Source: Caprimulgus europaeus (lineage: Eukaryota; Chordata; Aves; Caprimulgiformes; Caprimulgidae). Taken from it: DNA of 64,000 bases. Under the pieces are notes generated by a model. It saw only the letters and a list, made by a program, of their open reading frames with translations. It was not told the origin of the DNA and ran no database searches. The stretch spans positions 22,474,515 through 22,538,514 of the forward strand of contig OU015528.1 in NCBI GenBank assembly GCA_907165065.1, written 5' to 3'. The position numbers were made by a program, and so were the translations under genes. The stretch's first letter is position 1; every line of letters starts with the position of its first letter. This document shows, one piece after another, positions 49,102 through 62,300 of this stretch.

Positions 49102-52100
49102 GGAAAAATAGAGTGGGTGATGGGGGCTGTTTAAGAGTCAAAAAACACTTCCAAGGAAAAATCTGCAGAAGTCTATATGCACACAAGGTCTGAGCTTTAA
49201 AATATATATATTTGAATAATACTATCTCCTTATTGTATCTGAACAGCAATTGCATGTTCAATGCATAGAGAATATACACCAGTAACAAGAGAGCTTATAT
49301 TTAACCGAGCTTTCAAGATACCTAATATTTTGTTAAACATTTTATAGGTTTTAGCTTAGGGATAAATTTGAAGCTGCCTTTTCCCCACTGAAACCTGGAA
49401 CAATAGAGAAATATATACTGGAGAGAAAGAGAAACTTGGATATTGAGAAAGCCTAACAGAAATCTAACATTTCATTTGGTACTTAATAACTACTTTTACA
49501 GATCCCTCTGACTGAGAAAGCTTTCATATCTCAAAGTTTTACCACTCAGCTATGATACTGAAAATCTCCAGCTTTTTCCTTGCTTCAGGTTCTAAAATAT
49601 ACATATGGTCTGTTTTCTGACATGAGACAGTAGTTCCAATTTCAAATAGCTACAACTTATCTGCCAATTCTTTACATAAGATTTAACAGCTAAAAACTAT
49701 TTTGAGACAACCTGTAAAATAATCATTGTTACAGTTATCAGGAAACAGCTAATTTGTCCATTTATAAACAGAAACTTCATGTTTTGTTGTATAACTATGG
49801 TAACTTCTACAAATGACTCATCCAGGCCTTTTGTTATGTTGTTTTATGACTCAGATTTATTAAGGTTCATCCTATTACCTATTAGTCTCCAGTACAGTAT
49901 CTCTGCTTTCTGAAACTACTCTAAACTATGCCCTTAGGTCTGAATGTCCCTATCCAGCTGCCCATGAAAAACCACCAACACAAGAAAAATTATTTTTTGA
50001 TCAGTGTGAGCACTACCTATAAACTCCGAGTTTTAGCTCTGTGCACTCAGAGCATTAGGTTGTGGTCTATTACATGATGTCAAGGCATATTTTATATTCA
50101 AAGTAGTGAAATGACTACAGTACGTGACAATGAGATAAGTACACCCACCTAGTTAGTTTCCAAGTGGATCGGTTCTTCAGCCTGTATTAAGCTTTTCCAG
50201 TTTTATCCCCGGTGGTTGGCTCTTTGCCAGAGCTTGGATTCTGTTCTGGTGTGCAGTGTGCCGAGTATTCCCAGGTGCTGGTATATTTTTATGCCTTAGT
50301 CCTTATTTACAGTTTTTCTTAGGGTTGCTTTGAAGTCTGACTAATTGTGTTGCAGCATGCTGCAAAGTTGTCTCCACATTCAGTGATCTTTTTATGTTGC
50401 CTTAATTTAAATCATCTCTAAATGAGAAAATAGGAGGATGAGCACCAATAAATTTCAGAAGGAAAGAGCCTATTTCTTGTATAAAATTAATAGTTTCGGT
50501 ATACCAGATGCTATGTGAGCAATCACAGCACAAGATTAAGAACTTAAAATTGTGATTCACTCCATCCTCCTAAAACTTTTTAACAACAGCTACTGATATA
50601 ATACTACTTTCAACTTTATAGCTCCCCTTTTTACCAACCCTGCTATTATAACACCTGACATGCTTGGGTGTCATAGTGTAATAAAGAGGGTTAAAATTAT
50701 ACATTAAAGGTTTCTGGTGCAAATCCTATTCAACTTTTTTGTTTGTTTGGAATTGGCAGTGCAAAAAGGCAATACCAGGAATTTAAGAGCCATAAAGTAG
50801 TACAGACACTCAGCTCTTTAAGTTTCAGTTAACTTTCTAAAAGACAAAGCAACAACAGCAAAAGCTATAATGATGTATTCAACTTTCTTTTGGAAAACAG
50901 AGACCTAGAGAATAGTAAGAGAGTGAGAGCAGAGAAGTGGTCACATTATGCTGCGGTTTTAGCCAGCATCACTCATATGTGACTCTGCAGCTGTCTAACT
51001 CAAGTTACTGCTCAGTGCCCAGTAAAACAACATGGTATGGTAGCATGCTTCACACTGTGAGGCAAACGGCACTCTGTGGAACAAGAAAAATCAGAATAAA
51101 GATCTGGAAAATCAACCCAATGTTTTGGGGGTTTAGAGCTTTCACTCCTCAAAATTAAATTCTAATTACTTAGTTATTTTCACAGATGATTTCTCACTGT
51201 TGTATCTATCTCTTCTTCAATGTTTTCTTTTTTAAGATTTTTTTTTTTTTAAATGCATGTATTTGTGGCTTCAAAACAGTTTGGGTATATTGGAAAATAT
51301 AGCTTACTGCATGTAAACTGTAGGACTTTGGTCACTAGTTATTAAATGTTTGTATACCTCATTGTAATGTTATTATTTTCAATTGTGTTTGTGGAAGTGC
51401 GACCAATTTGAGAAGGCAGCTTTACTTTATTAACAAAGGACAGAGTAATAGAAGGGCCTAAATCAAGGCACAGCACTGCTTCCAGTTATGGCCATAGCTG
51501 AGCTGCTCAGCACTCTTTGCCTTACATTTGCCAGCTGGGATATTAAGGACCTGAGCAGGGCCCTTATATGGACAAATTAAGTGTCTGTACAATATGATGT
51601 ACATTATTATATTTTTGGGAAGAAATGCATGCAAGTAAACTTGGAATGGAATATGAGTGAGATTCAAAGCCCGTTCAATTTTCTGAAATGCTTTGATTAA
51701 CTTTTGCGGTTTTCAGAGGAGATATGCAAGTTTATTTAAATGTCTAATGGAAAGCAATACTGCATAAGCTAACAATACTTTTATCATCCCCAAAAAGCCT
51801 AAGACATGGAGAATAAACTGAAGGAGAAATAACAGAGAATATGCTCTATTTTGCAATCACACAAATGCATGTATAACAGATAAACATCCTCCCTTTCACG
51901 CTGGATCAAGAGCCAAGGGAGATACTGCACACTTGAAGCCATCAACCACTTAAAACTGCTATTGTCAAAGCAATTTTTTACAGCAGACTGATTTGTATGC
52001 AGACGATTTTTAATAGCACGGAAAGAGTTTGGGACCATGTGTTAGAGTACACAAGTGATTTCCAAAAGACATTTGAAATGTAAAAATTCTGGAGGTTGCC

Positions 52101-52600
52101 TCCTTCTTTTCACCTCTTCCCTGCAACATGCATACACATGCACACACGCACCATCAACTTCCACTGACATTTCTTCATTACTATGAAGAAGCTCAGGCTC
52201 TCTTGAGGGATTTTGCAAAGCACTGCTCTTCTTTTTAAGTAAGGCTACACACTTACTTCTCTACAAATGATTTCCATAAGTTTATATTCCATCAAAACAC
52301 ATGATTTGAGATCTTAAGATGTAGAAGCAGTGTTAACAAGGTCCTCCTATGAAGATTTTAAGGCCTTTTGAATGCAATTTCATTCTTCCTGGTGGCTTCC
52401 ACTTGTCAAATTTGCACAGGGCATTGGGACATTCTTTGGTATCAAAAGGTAGAGCTGGAGAATGAAATGTCCTGAAATCCACACTGCTAAACTGAAATCT
52501 TTGCTTGTTTGATTTAGGAAAAGGCCATATCCTGAGTGCAGCGGTATCAAATAATTACATCTGCAGGAGATATATCTGTTTTCTGTAAGAAGAGTAATGG

Positions 52601-52635
52601 TAAAATAAAATAAAATAAAATAAACAAAATAAAAT
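52601..52635. repeat. (AAAAT)n microsatellite
   Basis: Four TAAAA units, then TAAACAAAATAAAAT with one substitution. A likely length-variable site. Confidence 0.9.
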
Positions 52636-55600
52636 ATTGAAACCGTCTAACTATCTCCTATGGTATTAGAGTCTATCAACTATTTTAGGGTTCCACTTAG
52701 TTACCACAGTATTTAGGGCAGACACAGTGAGTTGTCCTTTAAAAACTAGCATATTAAGACAGAACCACACTTTCCTCTTAGCTGAGCACTGATTAAGCCT
52801 TAATATTAAAACTCAGTTAGGATTTTAGTGGGGAAAAAACAACAATCTTTTTTTACTGTAAAGCTACCGGAACCATGTAATCCATTTGTAAGCATGCTCA
52901 TCGAAACAGGAACCTGATAAGTCACACATTTTGCAATTCCATTTCACTGCGCTTTCAGTGTACAGCAACAAAGGTAACAAAAGGATGTTTATTTCCTTTG
53001 TACAGCAGACAAAGAAGCTGCAATGACATTTACTGTTTAGGTTTCAAGATAAGCACAAGTAGAGTTCACAATACTTTCACACGAGTGACAAGATAAAACA
53101 GAGATCACGTGAGTTGTAGGGACTGTACAAAAACTCAACACTGCAGTAATAAAAAGAACGTGGTACTTCAGCATGACTATGACAAATTACTATTACTACA
53201 GTGGTATAAATTAATAAGAAATTTACAGGTATTTTAAAACTCTTATTTGTTCAGTCTGTAGTTACACTTAAAAATCTAATTTATAGAAAAAATCATCTTA
53301 GTTATTTTTAAGTAATACCATTGTAGGAAAGAAAAAAAATAGAAATTAGTTTTCCCTTTTTGTGGTGCTGTAAGACAGCAAAATCTGTTGGGTTGAACAG
53401 AAGAATGTAAAATGGGACCTAGGAATTTTGTTTCTTGGTCTTAAAATTATACAGTTTGAACTTCAGTAAACCACTAAACTCCCTGCCTCAATCTCACCAA
53501 CTGTGTCAGGAGAATAATGATTGTTTTTAGAAGCAGTGCAAAGACCTGGACACCAGATTGCTGGTGTAAGGCACACCATAGTGGGCAAAAAGTCTTGCTC
53601 TTGCATGGCTCCACAGAGCATAGTTCCAGACTGAGTATCATCAAGGAACATTGCCCCAGGCTCTGTTAGTCTTTGCATGCACTCCTTATTGTGCCTGTAT
53701 TTACTGTGCAAAAACACTGTTTCACATGAATCCTTCCTCCCATGGGCTTGACCATCTTGCAGAGAGAAAAGAGGTGCTGCAACAGTACCATCCATATGCT
53801 TATTCCAATGTTAATTCACTCAACATGACTTCCTTTCTGATTTTCCTCCCACCTCCACCACTTAGTGAGGAGAAGCACAAACACACTCTTTTGAAAGACA
53901 AAGAAATATTTCTACATAAAGAACTTCATTGTTCTCTGAGTGCTCTACCATGTTTCATTAGGAAAAACATCATGGGGTAACTGCCAACTTCATGGAAAAT
54001 GCAGTCAAACTATCCCTAAGCCTCCATTTGCAAATATGCTTTTAATAGGTCTGTTTACACAGAAGTCACAGTAACATCCAGCCACTGCCATGCTCCAGGA
54101 GAAATATATTAAAAAAAAAAATCACTCTAAGTATGCATGATTTTTAATTCTCAGATTTAATATATTTATGCATCATTCCCAAATGTCTCAGAAAGACCTA
54201 TTCCTAGAGAGTGGCCTAGATGACTAAAATAGATCTTAACTGTAATGGAAAACTAGAAAGGCAGCTAATGTTACTAACACACAAATATCAGGGTGCTGAA
54301 ATTATCACTGAAATTTCCCCAGTTAGACATGCTGGTCAGTTCTGTTAGATCATCTCAGAGAAGCACCAGGCCATCAGATGTAATTTAAAACAATAACTCT
54401 CCAACATTCTAGATGCTGCAAACTGAGATGTTAGCACAGTCTCCTGGACTCATAGTAGAGGACCTTGTAAGGTGAAGTGGATGGCAGGAGCAAGAAGAGG
54501 TTTAAGTGCTCTTCAGTAAACAAACATCTGTAATTCTTAAATGAGTCTGCACTCTAAGCAATTTCTGTCATGTTTGAAGAAAGAGTCCTCTTCTCTGCAG
54601 TCCTTGTCTCTCTGTCTTATTGTCTCATCTTAAAAATATTTCTTCATTCCCTCTGAATGTTGGTCTTATGCTTGTCTTCATATAAATAAACTGCATTATT
54701 TCCTTTATAGGGTTTTAGGGATATAAACTCATCATGTAATCAAAGGACGGTGATTCTGAAAATTCTAATAAACATCAAAAAAGTAAAGTTTGTCTTGAAA
54801 CAATACATTTAACAAAAAGTTTAACACAAAATTTAATACAAAAGTTCTTCAATATTTTTCCACCTGGCTCCATGGCAAACTGGTAACTTTTCTACATTAA
54901 ATTCAATTTTGGAATGTTTATGCCAACTACATATTATCAAATCTTGCACTAAGATGCATATTCCACCTTTTCAGATCAAGCTACATTCCAGTATTAACTG
55001 GAATTGTGAATTGTAAAGTGTCTTTCTCTTATAATGTAAACTTCCTGACCTTTCCCTCCCTTACCTTCACAGCCACTGTACTAAATATTTTTGAGCATAT
55101 TCCACTTTCTGTCTAGGGATAACTTACATTATTTTAAGAGATATTATATTTTAGAACTGAACATAATTTCTCATTATTAAAGTAATATTTAAATTGACTT
55201 TATTCATTATAGCCCTCTTTTTGCTTAGCATGGTTTCAGCACAACATCTTCTGGTGCTCTAAGAGTAAAGTTTAGGCACTAAGCACTCCACATGATGGGA
55301 AGAAAGGGTTGTTTTTCAACAGATTCAGACTCTGTGGTACTGCTGGGTGCTTTGACCACATTTCAGGATGAGATGTAGATGCTGACTATTTCCTTTCCCT
55401 CCTTCCTGGCAGTGATTTCCATCACAGAAAGTCAGGGCTGTGAACAAGGAGGCTCTGGTGCACCCCAGCTCAGCCCTCAGCCCAGACACTGACCGCAGTA
55501 GTACTGCTCCAGCTGCCATAGAGCTGACGGCCTGGGAGAGCTCCGTCTTTCACTTTGTACTCCAAATTAATCTCTAAAAAAAGCAAAAACACGCTTAGGT

Positions 55601-57408
55601 TCCCTGTCTGCCACAACACATCTGTTTGACAGGTTCTCTCAATGACAGGAGGAACTCAGAAAGTCCAGCTACCATTATTTTAAAATGTACTTTCAAATAT
55701 TCAGCAAAGCTATCTTGAACAGATGAAATATCTTTGAAAACTGGGTTGAGCAAATTCTAATGTTCAAGAGCTCAATCCATCAGAGCACATAGGCATGCAC
55801 TCACATTCAGTTCTTAGGCATGTGCTCCAGTGCCATCCTGGATCAAGTCCATTTATTTTTAATTTAGGACACAATTTGAAAATATATGCCACCATGCGGT
55901 GTTATATAATTCAGATCTATTTGAGAAGGATAAGCCAAGAGAAGGTCATTACTGATAAAAGGCAACTAGAAAGGAACAGAACAGCCTTTGTATTATCCTG
56001 TCCTGTCCATTTTATATTTAAGACTGAAATATACTTGTTCCTACGATATGTTCCAGCATATTCCCTTGGTCTTCTTTGATATGACTAGTGCAATCAGATG
56101 CAGGAGTTCATATGGAAAACATATGAAAATCACTTGATTTGTATTTATTTTTTTTTTTTAATTTTAAAAATCAGGGAAGAAAGCATGAAAAGAATAGTAT
56201 GCTGGTAGCAGAACCATATGGGGCAGTCATCTTGTACTTTCAATAACGGCAGAAAAGCAAGTAAATATGACCTGGGCAATGCAAACATTAACTCATTCAC
56301 TCTCAGAAAACAGTGGAATAATCTACTCGGACTCTTTTCTGGTAAAAGTGTGATTTTGCTTACTGATTTGTTGTATCTTAACGTTTAGAAAAGTTTCCAA
56401 AAACCTTCCTGTTTTTGCTCAAGGTTACATGTTTTACAAATCAACAAAAAATCCCTTCAGTACGGGATGTGGGTATAAGTTGCTTCAGCTACTTGCACAG
56501 AATCTCAACACTAATGTAAAGATAATTCATCAACTGTTTGATCCTGGCTTAGCAGCGGCATCATTACCTTAAAAGGAAGGAATGCAAGTAACTTCTGTGC
56601 AATTAGCTGGCATGGCTACTACTCAGAGTAACAAACTGATCCCTACAGATCAAAAATGAACAGCAGGAACCTAAGTCAGAGCAATTTAACTGGTAGCTGG
56701 TAGGTACCACGGTGTAAAGGAATCAAGTCATATACTGCAGGAGCCAGCAGAGGGGGCTTCCTTTTTAGGGTTGGAATAGGAGTGAATCTCAGGCACAGGA
56801 GTGAAAAAAAAACCTTCACATATTTTTAATTTGCAAAATATATTTGTCCCTACTTCAGATATACCACTTTTATTTGTGAAAAGTAGGGGTTTCAAACAGA
56901 AAGTAGTTGCAGAGCAATAAATCATATACTTATTTCAAAATACATACTCTCCCAAATCTGTGTTTGTTGGTCATGAGGTAAAGATTATATAGTTCACATG
57001 TAACTTTTTTTCTTTTATAAAGCAAACTATTTCCCTCACTGAATTCCAGGTAGACTTCATCTAGGCAATGTTTTCACTGCTGCAGCTCCCACTCTGTGAA
57101 GCAGTATGAAGTGTCACTGACATTCTTTAAACTGTTGTTTGCCTTTGATCAGCTTTTTCAGATTTCCTCAGGAATTCTCTGTAATGAATGTAAGATTTTA
57201 CTGACTCTCCATCACCACTAGAGATGCTTAGACCAGGTGAGTGAGCAAACCCACCCATGAAAAAACGCCATAATGATTACGTTTCCAAAATAGCCTATTG
57301 TCTAGTCCATGGTGAGCTGCATAGATAAGTGCAATGACCTTAGATTTCCTGATGTGTGCCACTATTACCCTAGAATTCACTCCCTACGGAAAATCAATAT
57401 CTGTAATT

Positions 57409-57433
57409 AAAAAAAAAAAAAGCAAAAAAAAAG
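57409..57433. repeat. Poly-A / A-rich tract
   Basis: A13, GC, A9, then GCAAG. No retroposed gene body was recognised next to it. Confidence 0.85.
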
Positions 57434-59105
57434 CAAGTGTTCTAAGCTGAAATTTATAAAAGCAGCTCTTACCTAAGTGACCTAAGACAAAATTTGCCTC
57501 ACAGTGCCATCTTAGCCCCATTCCCAGCTCTGAGGGCCTCACACTGATGTGAATCGCAATCATCAGAAGAGCAAACCACGAGTCCTAGAAAGGATTAGCA
57601 GGCTGAGCCCTACAGCTAGCTTCAAGGTTTTTCTTTCCCCATTATTTTTGCTTTGGATAGCACACTTAGATTACATACTTGAAAGACTACATTTCGCTAA
57701 ATATGTTGCGAGCAAACTGAGTCTGCAGTCAAGCCGTTCTTTCACCCGCGAACATTTATCTTGAAAAGGTAGCATATTTCCTTGGACGGCAGCCATTCCT
57801 GGCAGCAGATCTCAGCACTCTGTAGGAAACCTGTGTCTTTGAGTTCTGAACTAGCCCATACTGGAATTAAAACACAACACTAACAGTCAGAATCAGTTGT
57901 TCTTGGTGGGTAAGTGTTTTATAACTGCATAGGGATACGAGAGCAGAGCTTCGAGTTTAAATCCTTTTTTAGAAAATGCTGTGATTAACTGCATGACTTC
58001 ACTGATTGTTAAAGTAACAGATGGAAGTGTCACAGTGAAATATTTCCTTTTTATTTACAAACAATGGAAAGTCTTTCTGCTGATAGGAATTAAAACATTA
58101 CAGAAGCATTGGTTCCACAAGCTTAAATTCTTTCATGCTACCACATGCATTTTTCATGGAAAGTCAACATCTTTAACATTTTTGCACTGTCTGAATTTAT
58201 CATCCATAACTTTTTTGTGATTCCTGTTCAAATGAGTTTGCTTCTTTAGAAAGAATTATGTACCTACAATATAATGAGCTAATTAACTAAAGAACAAAAG
58301 GTGCCTTCTGTTATATGTGAGACATAACTAGCTCCTAGACAGAGGCAACACATTCTTTATTTTTAAAGGCAATCCATATTGGTCATTTTGATGTCAGAAA
58401 CCCTGTATCATTTTGTACAATGCCACAAAAGGACTGATAAAACATTGAAATGAAAATTTGTTTTAAAAAAACCCATGCACCACATCTTACAACTACTATT
58501 ATGAATTTTGAGAGGTTTGTAAAAGATGTGCACTTTGATCAATTGCAGGGTTTCTAAGAAAAAAAAAATCATTTTTATGCTCTTTGACTGGCAATAGCAC
58601 TGAGCGATGGACAAAACTGACAGAAAGAGACAGAATCTGCCTAAACAAAATAGGGCACGAATTTTATTAAATATTAATTCTATTAATTCACAGTAAAAAT
58701 CTTTGTTTATTATGGTATATTAAAAATATATTGTCTTTATTCTAAATCGTTTCTCCACAGACACAGTACAACTTGTCAATGCCTGTAAAGATCTCTTAGC
58801 TTGCTAGAAATGCTTCAAGTATAAAAAGGAGTAAAATATTTTTAATACCATAGACTTAGATCTTACCACATTTAACAAAATATATTAAAATAATTATTTA
58901 TAACACAGTTACAAGTGAATGGTAAAGAATATATATAGTTTTAATCAGTAATAATTGCCATCATACTATCAAAAGACCTCAAAAGTATTAAAAACACTGT
59001 GCAATGAAACTTGGCAGCTTCTGTGAGCTGATGTAAGAGAGCAGTACCTGTGTCCAGTGCTCACAAATAGGTTTGTGAAAGCATATATACCAAAGAAAAA
59101 CTCTC

Positions 59106-59303
59106 TTATTCCAGAGTTCCTATAGGAATTACAATAATAATTGCATCACCAGTGTACAGGTTGTATGGATTAGAGTTGAAGATCCAACAGGCACCACTCT
59201 GCCCATGGCCTCTTGGGTCCCTCTGTGTGAGGCAGAAGGTTTGGGGCTCGTCTTCTATGTTATGGGTCAGCTCAGCCCCAAGAGCTGCAAACAGCTGCAC
59301 TGC
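59106..59303 (-). other. Weak candidate terminal exon, unrecognised
   Basis: On the minus strand a plausible splice acceptor (CTAATACTTATTGTGATTTTGCAG at about 59304-59327) is followed by about 65 open codons ending in TAA at 59106-59108. The frame includes QLFAALGAELTHNIEDEP and GACWIFNSNPYNLYTGDA, and the block is less AT-rich than its surroundings. I recognise no family. Against a gene: the opposite strand also has a long open frame here with its own acceptor-like TTATTCCAG, and no upstream exon with a matching phase could be identified. Chance or an old repeat remains more likely. Confidence 0.15.
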
Positions 59304-62300
59304 AAAATCACAATAAGTATTAGACTGTAACGGTGTATTTCTTTCTCTTCCAGGTGTCTCCAGAAATCAGTAAAATAACTTTCTATTTTAGAGAGACTCA
59401 TCTCTAGACTTGTTTTTCTATGAAATCTAATTTCTGTACCTCCATCATCAAACATCTAACCAGATCCTATATATTCAACAGGATACCATCCTCATGGGAT
59501 AGACTTTCTGCTATACTTAATAAAAGCTCACAACTTTGTGGTACCTCCTGCCTATGTTGTGACAACAAAAAGGTTGGACACCTCTTGCGTAATTTCATAG
59601 TGATTTCTCTTTTTGAAGGTGTCCTGCAAAAGCCATCTGAGCAGCATGTACAGAGGCATTTGATATCAGCTCTATAATGGGCATACACTATCAGGGTTAA
59701 AAAAACTGCACTTGCTGCTATAAAAAGGTAGATATCCACCATTTTCTTTTCTGTTTGAATGGAAACTAAGACAGCAATTAATACATACCATTAGAACTAA
59801 GGAAGAGTTTCCTATCATCTTTAATAATCACTTGCCTTCTCTGTGGACAGTCAGTCACTTGAGGCAATATGAGTGCACATACAGAGAATCAAAAACTCCC
59901 TTCCCACTGGCATCTAAGTTTCACAAATGTTCTTATCCAAAGGTCAGCCTCCAATCGATATGTACATATATACACACATGGGTCCCTGGTGGGAATGAAT
60001 TCCAAGTTAGTTGGCTATGAGAGCATATAGATGCTACCATTTGAGGCAAAGAAGAAAAAATCTTTTTTATTTGTTGTTCTGTCCTTCCTAGAAAATGGGA
60101 TACCCATATATCCTGAGCTGCTGTATGCCTCAAATATAAATAATGGCATATAAAAGATGGAGTTAAATATTCATTACAATATCTAAAAATCATTAAAATA
60201 TCTCTTCACAGTAGTCACCAACCTCTCTTACACCTTGACTTTCAGGTCTTTGAATAGCTCTTAATATCAAGTAAATCACTAAAGGAGGAGGCTTTGAGGA
60301 GTAACCTCAAAGACAAACCTCAAAGACCTTCATGACATTCTGTAACTGCTCTGGTTTCAAAAGGAGAATGTGTACAACCCTTCAGAAGACTGAAAAGGCT
60401 GAGATGGACAGCTATGAACATCCCAAAGACTGAAGAAATGAACAAAGTGCATCTGCATGGGATCCGAGGCCATTCTTTAGGATAATTTCCCTTTAAAAAT
60501 TATGATTTTCTGTACTACAATATTAAAAATTTATTGGTAATCTTACAAATAATTTCTAATTACAAAGCAGAGACTGATTCCCTTTCTCAAATAAGCTACA
60601 AAGTGGTGAAGGTTCTTCCTAGCAATGTTATATCCTACATAGATTTTTCCAGGTAAAAGTCTGAAAAATGCAAAGAGGGAGGGATACAACAGAAGATGAC
60701 CGTTCTGCTGCCTTCCTCGTCTTGAAGGCCTCTTACAAAGTCAAAGAGCGCTGATTTGGGAGCATTTGTAGAGAGTGACATCTGTTCTTGCCCAAGGAAA
60801 GGAAAAATACTCCATAAAATTGTAGAAAAATGAATAGGCAATATTTTGGCTCTTATCCCCTCATCATGCTCTCAATGATTTGTGCAGGAAACTGCTTACA
60901 ATAAAACTAAGAATCCATCTACTCCCTTGAAAAAATTAAAAATACCAAAAATGGTTTCACTTGGTAAGCTTGCCATTCCTGTCCTGAAGAATATGTTTTC
61001 AGTGGAAACTTTTCCTGCTGCACAATCAATGTAAAAATACAAAATAAACAAAAATCAGTGATCTCATACTTCTCAACAGAGCATTAAATAACCAAATCAA
61101 TAATTTTCCAACTGTATTAATAAGCATATCATAAAAAAAGGGCTGATGATTCTCTCGCTTGAGTAGATTAGGAACAGCTATGCCATAGTCATTGAACAGA
61201 AATATTCTATGAGAAGAGAATCAGAATCATAACCTTTAATAATACTGATTAAAAATCTGTCATTATTTGCATTGCGACACACTTCTATTTAGGACATATG
61301 AAAGTGTACATTTTTACAAGCAAAATAATCTGAAAAAGTAACACAATGGTTCATCCCTGAGGAAGATAAATAGCTGATAGGCTGATAAATTTATCACAGA
61401 TTTTATTATAAAGATTTCTTATTAAATTAAGGGATAAGGTAAAATTTCTTGAATCACAGTATAACTTAATAAGAAAAAAATTTTTTACTTGTAGTGATAT
61501 TAAAAAGCATCTAATTACATATTGGCAGCAGCATCGTATACTTCAGGAACTGATCATAGATTACTAATTTTAAGAATCAGCAATGATTCTAACCCACTTA
61601 ATGAATTTCTTAGTAGTAGATCTAACAGAAGTTTAATCCATGTTGCAACTACTTGAAAAATAAACCCAACAGTACTATAATTTGATATGACAGTCAGGAC
61701 TGCAAGTGTAAGATCATTAACATTTCACAGGTTATACCCTGAAGTAAATCTTACAAGAAGTTCACATAAATAAGGACAGATTTACACAATTATGTAGTTA
61801 CGAGTATCACTGCACTTCTAACCATAAGTGAATTCTTCTCAATTTGCTATTCATTTGACTTTGATATGCATAAAAACCGCAATCCAACAGAAAACAAGTC
61901 AATTCATTTTTCTTTTTTCTTATTTGGTTTCAGGACATTTATATATCAGGTAGAGGTATAAGAACCCAGACAGTTTCATCTAAGAGAATTTTTGCTTGTG
62001 AAAGAATTCAGAAAAGTTTCATTTGTTCCACTTAGGTTTGCATTTTTTCCTATTGTTTGGATGGGATGCTACAAAAGACTTATAAGGAGTTAAAGAAAAG
62101 TTAAATTTGGCAAATACAAGACTTCTCTCTGGAAAAAAAGAATATAGAAAGTGCTGAGAATAATGATAACAAAAAAAAAAAAAAAGATAACAACAACAAC
62201 AAAAAAGATAACCCCTGTGGTGGCAACATCAATATTTTGGAACTCTTTTAAAATAAAAAATGCAAAGACAAGGGAGCTCTCTACTTTGTAAGAGAGCTCT

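Larger units (their letters stand above)
46421..59105. other. AT-rich non-coding stretch
   Basis: No supported gene. Simple tracts: A17 at 47031-47047, A14 at 49088-49101, T13 at 51238-51250, (AAAAT)n at 52601-52635, T12 at 56148-56159 and an A-rich run at 57409-57433. The longest frames (46767-47186 minus, 48743-49288 minus with 181 codons) are stretched by poly-A tracts and have no domain. A 110-codon minus frame at 53463-53795 and a 64-codon one at 55325-55519 lie in GC-richer patches that may be unrecognised old repeats. Confidence 0.5.

Noticed and set aside
48743-49288. 181-codon minus-strand open frame
   Set aside because: Its length depends on an A14 run that reads as F/L. The sequence shows no domain, and the ATG lies in ordinary AT-rich DNA with no promoter or splice context.
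53463-53795. 110-codon minus-strand frame
   Set aside because: No domain, no splice sites and no similarity that I can name. May lie in an unrecognised old repeat.
59467-59742. Minus-strand frame with a hydrophobic N-terminus and a cysteine cluster (CLCTCCSDGFC)
   Set aside because: Could be a type II membrane protein start, but it does not join in phase to the block at 59106-59303 and no known protein was recognised.
60635-60841. Minus-strand frame with APKSALFDFVRGLQDEEG and an acceptor-like TTTTTCCTTTCCTTGGG upstream
   Set aside because: It looked exon-like and loosely recalled the FAM3/ILEI fold, but conserved residues do not line up and no suitable donor follows.
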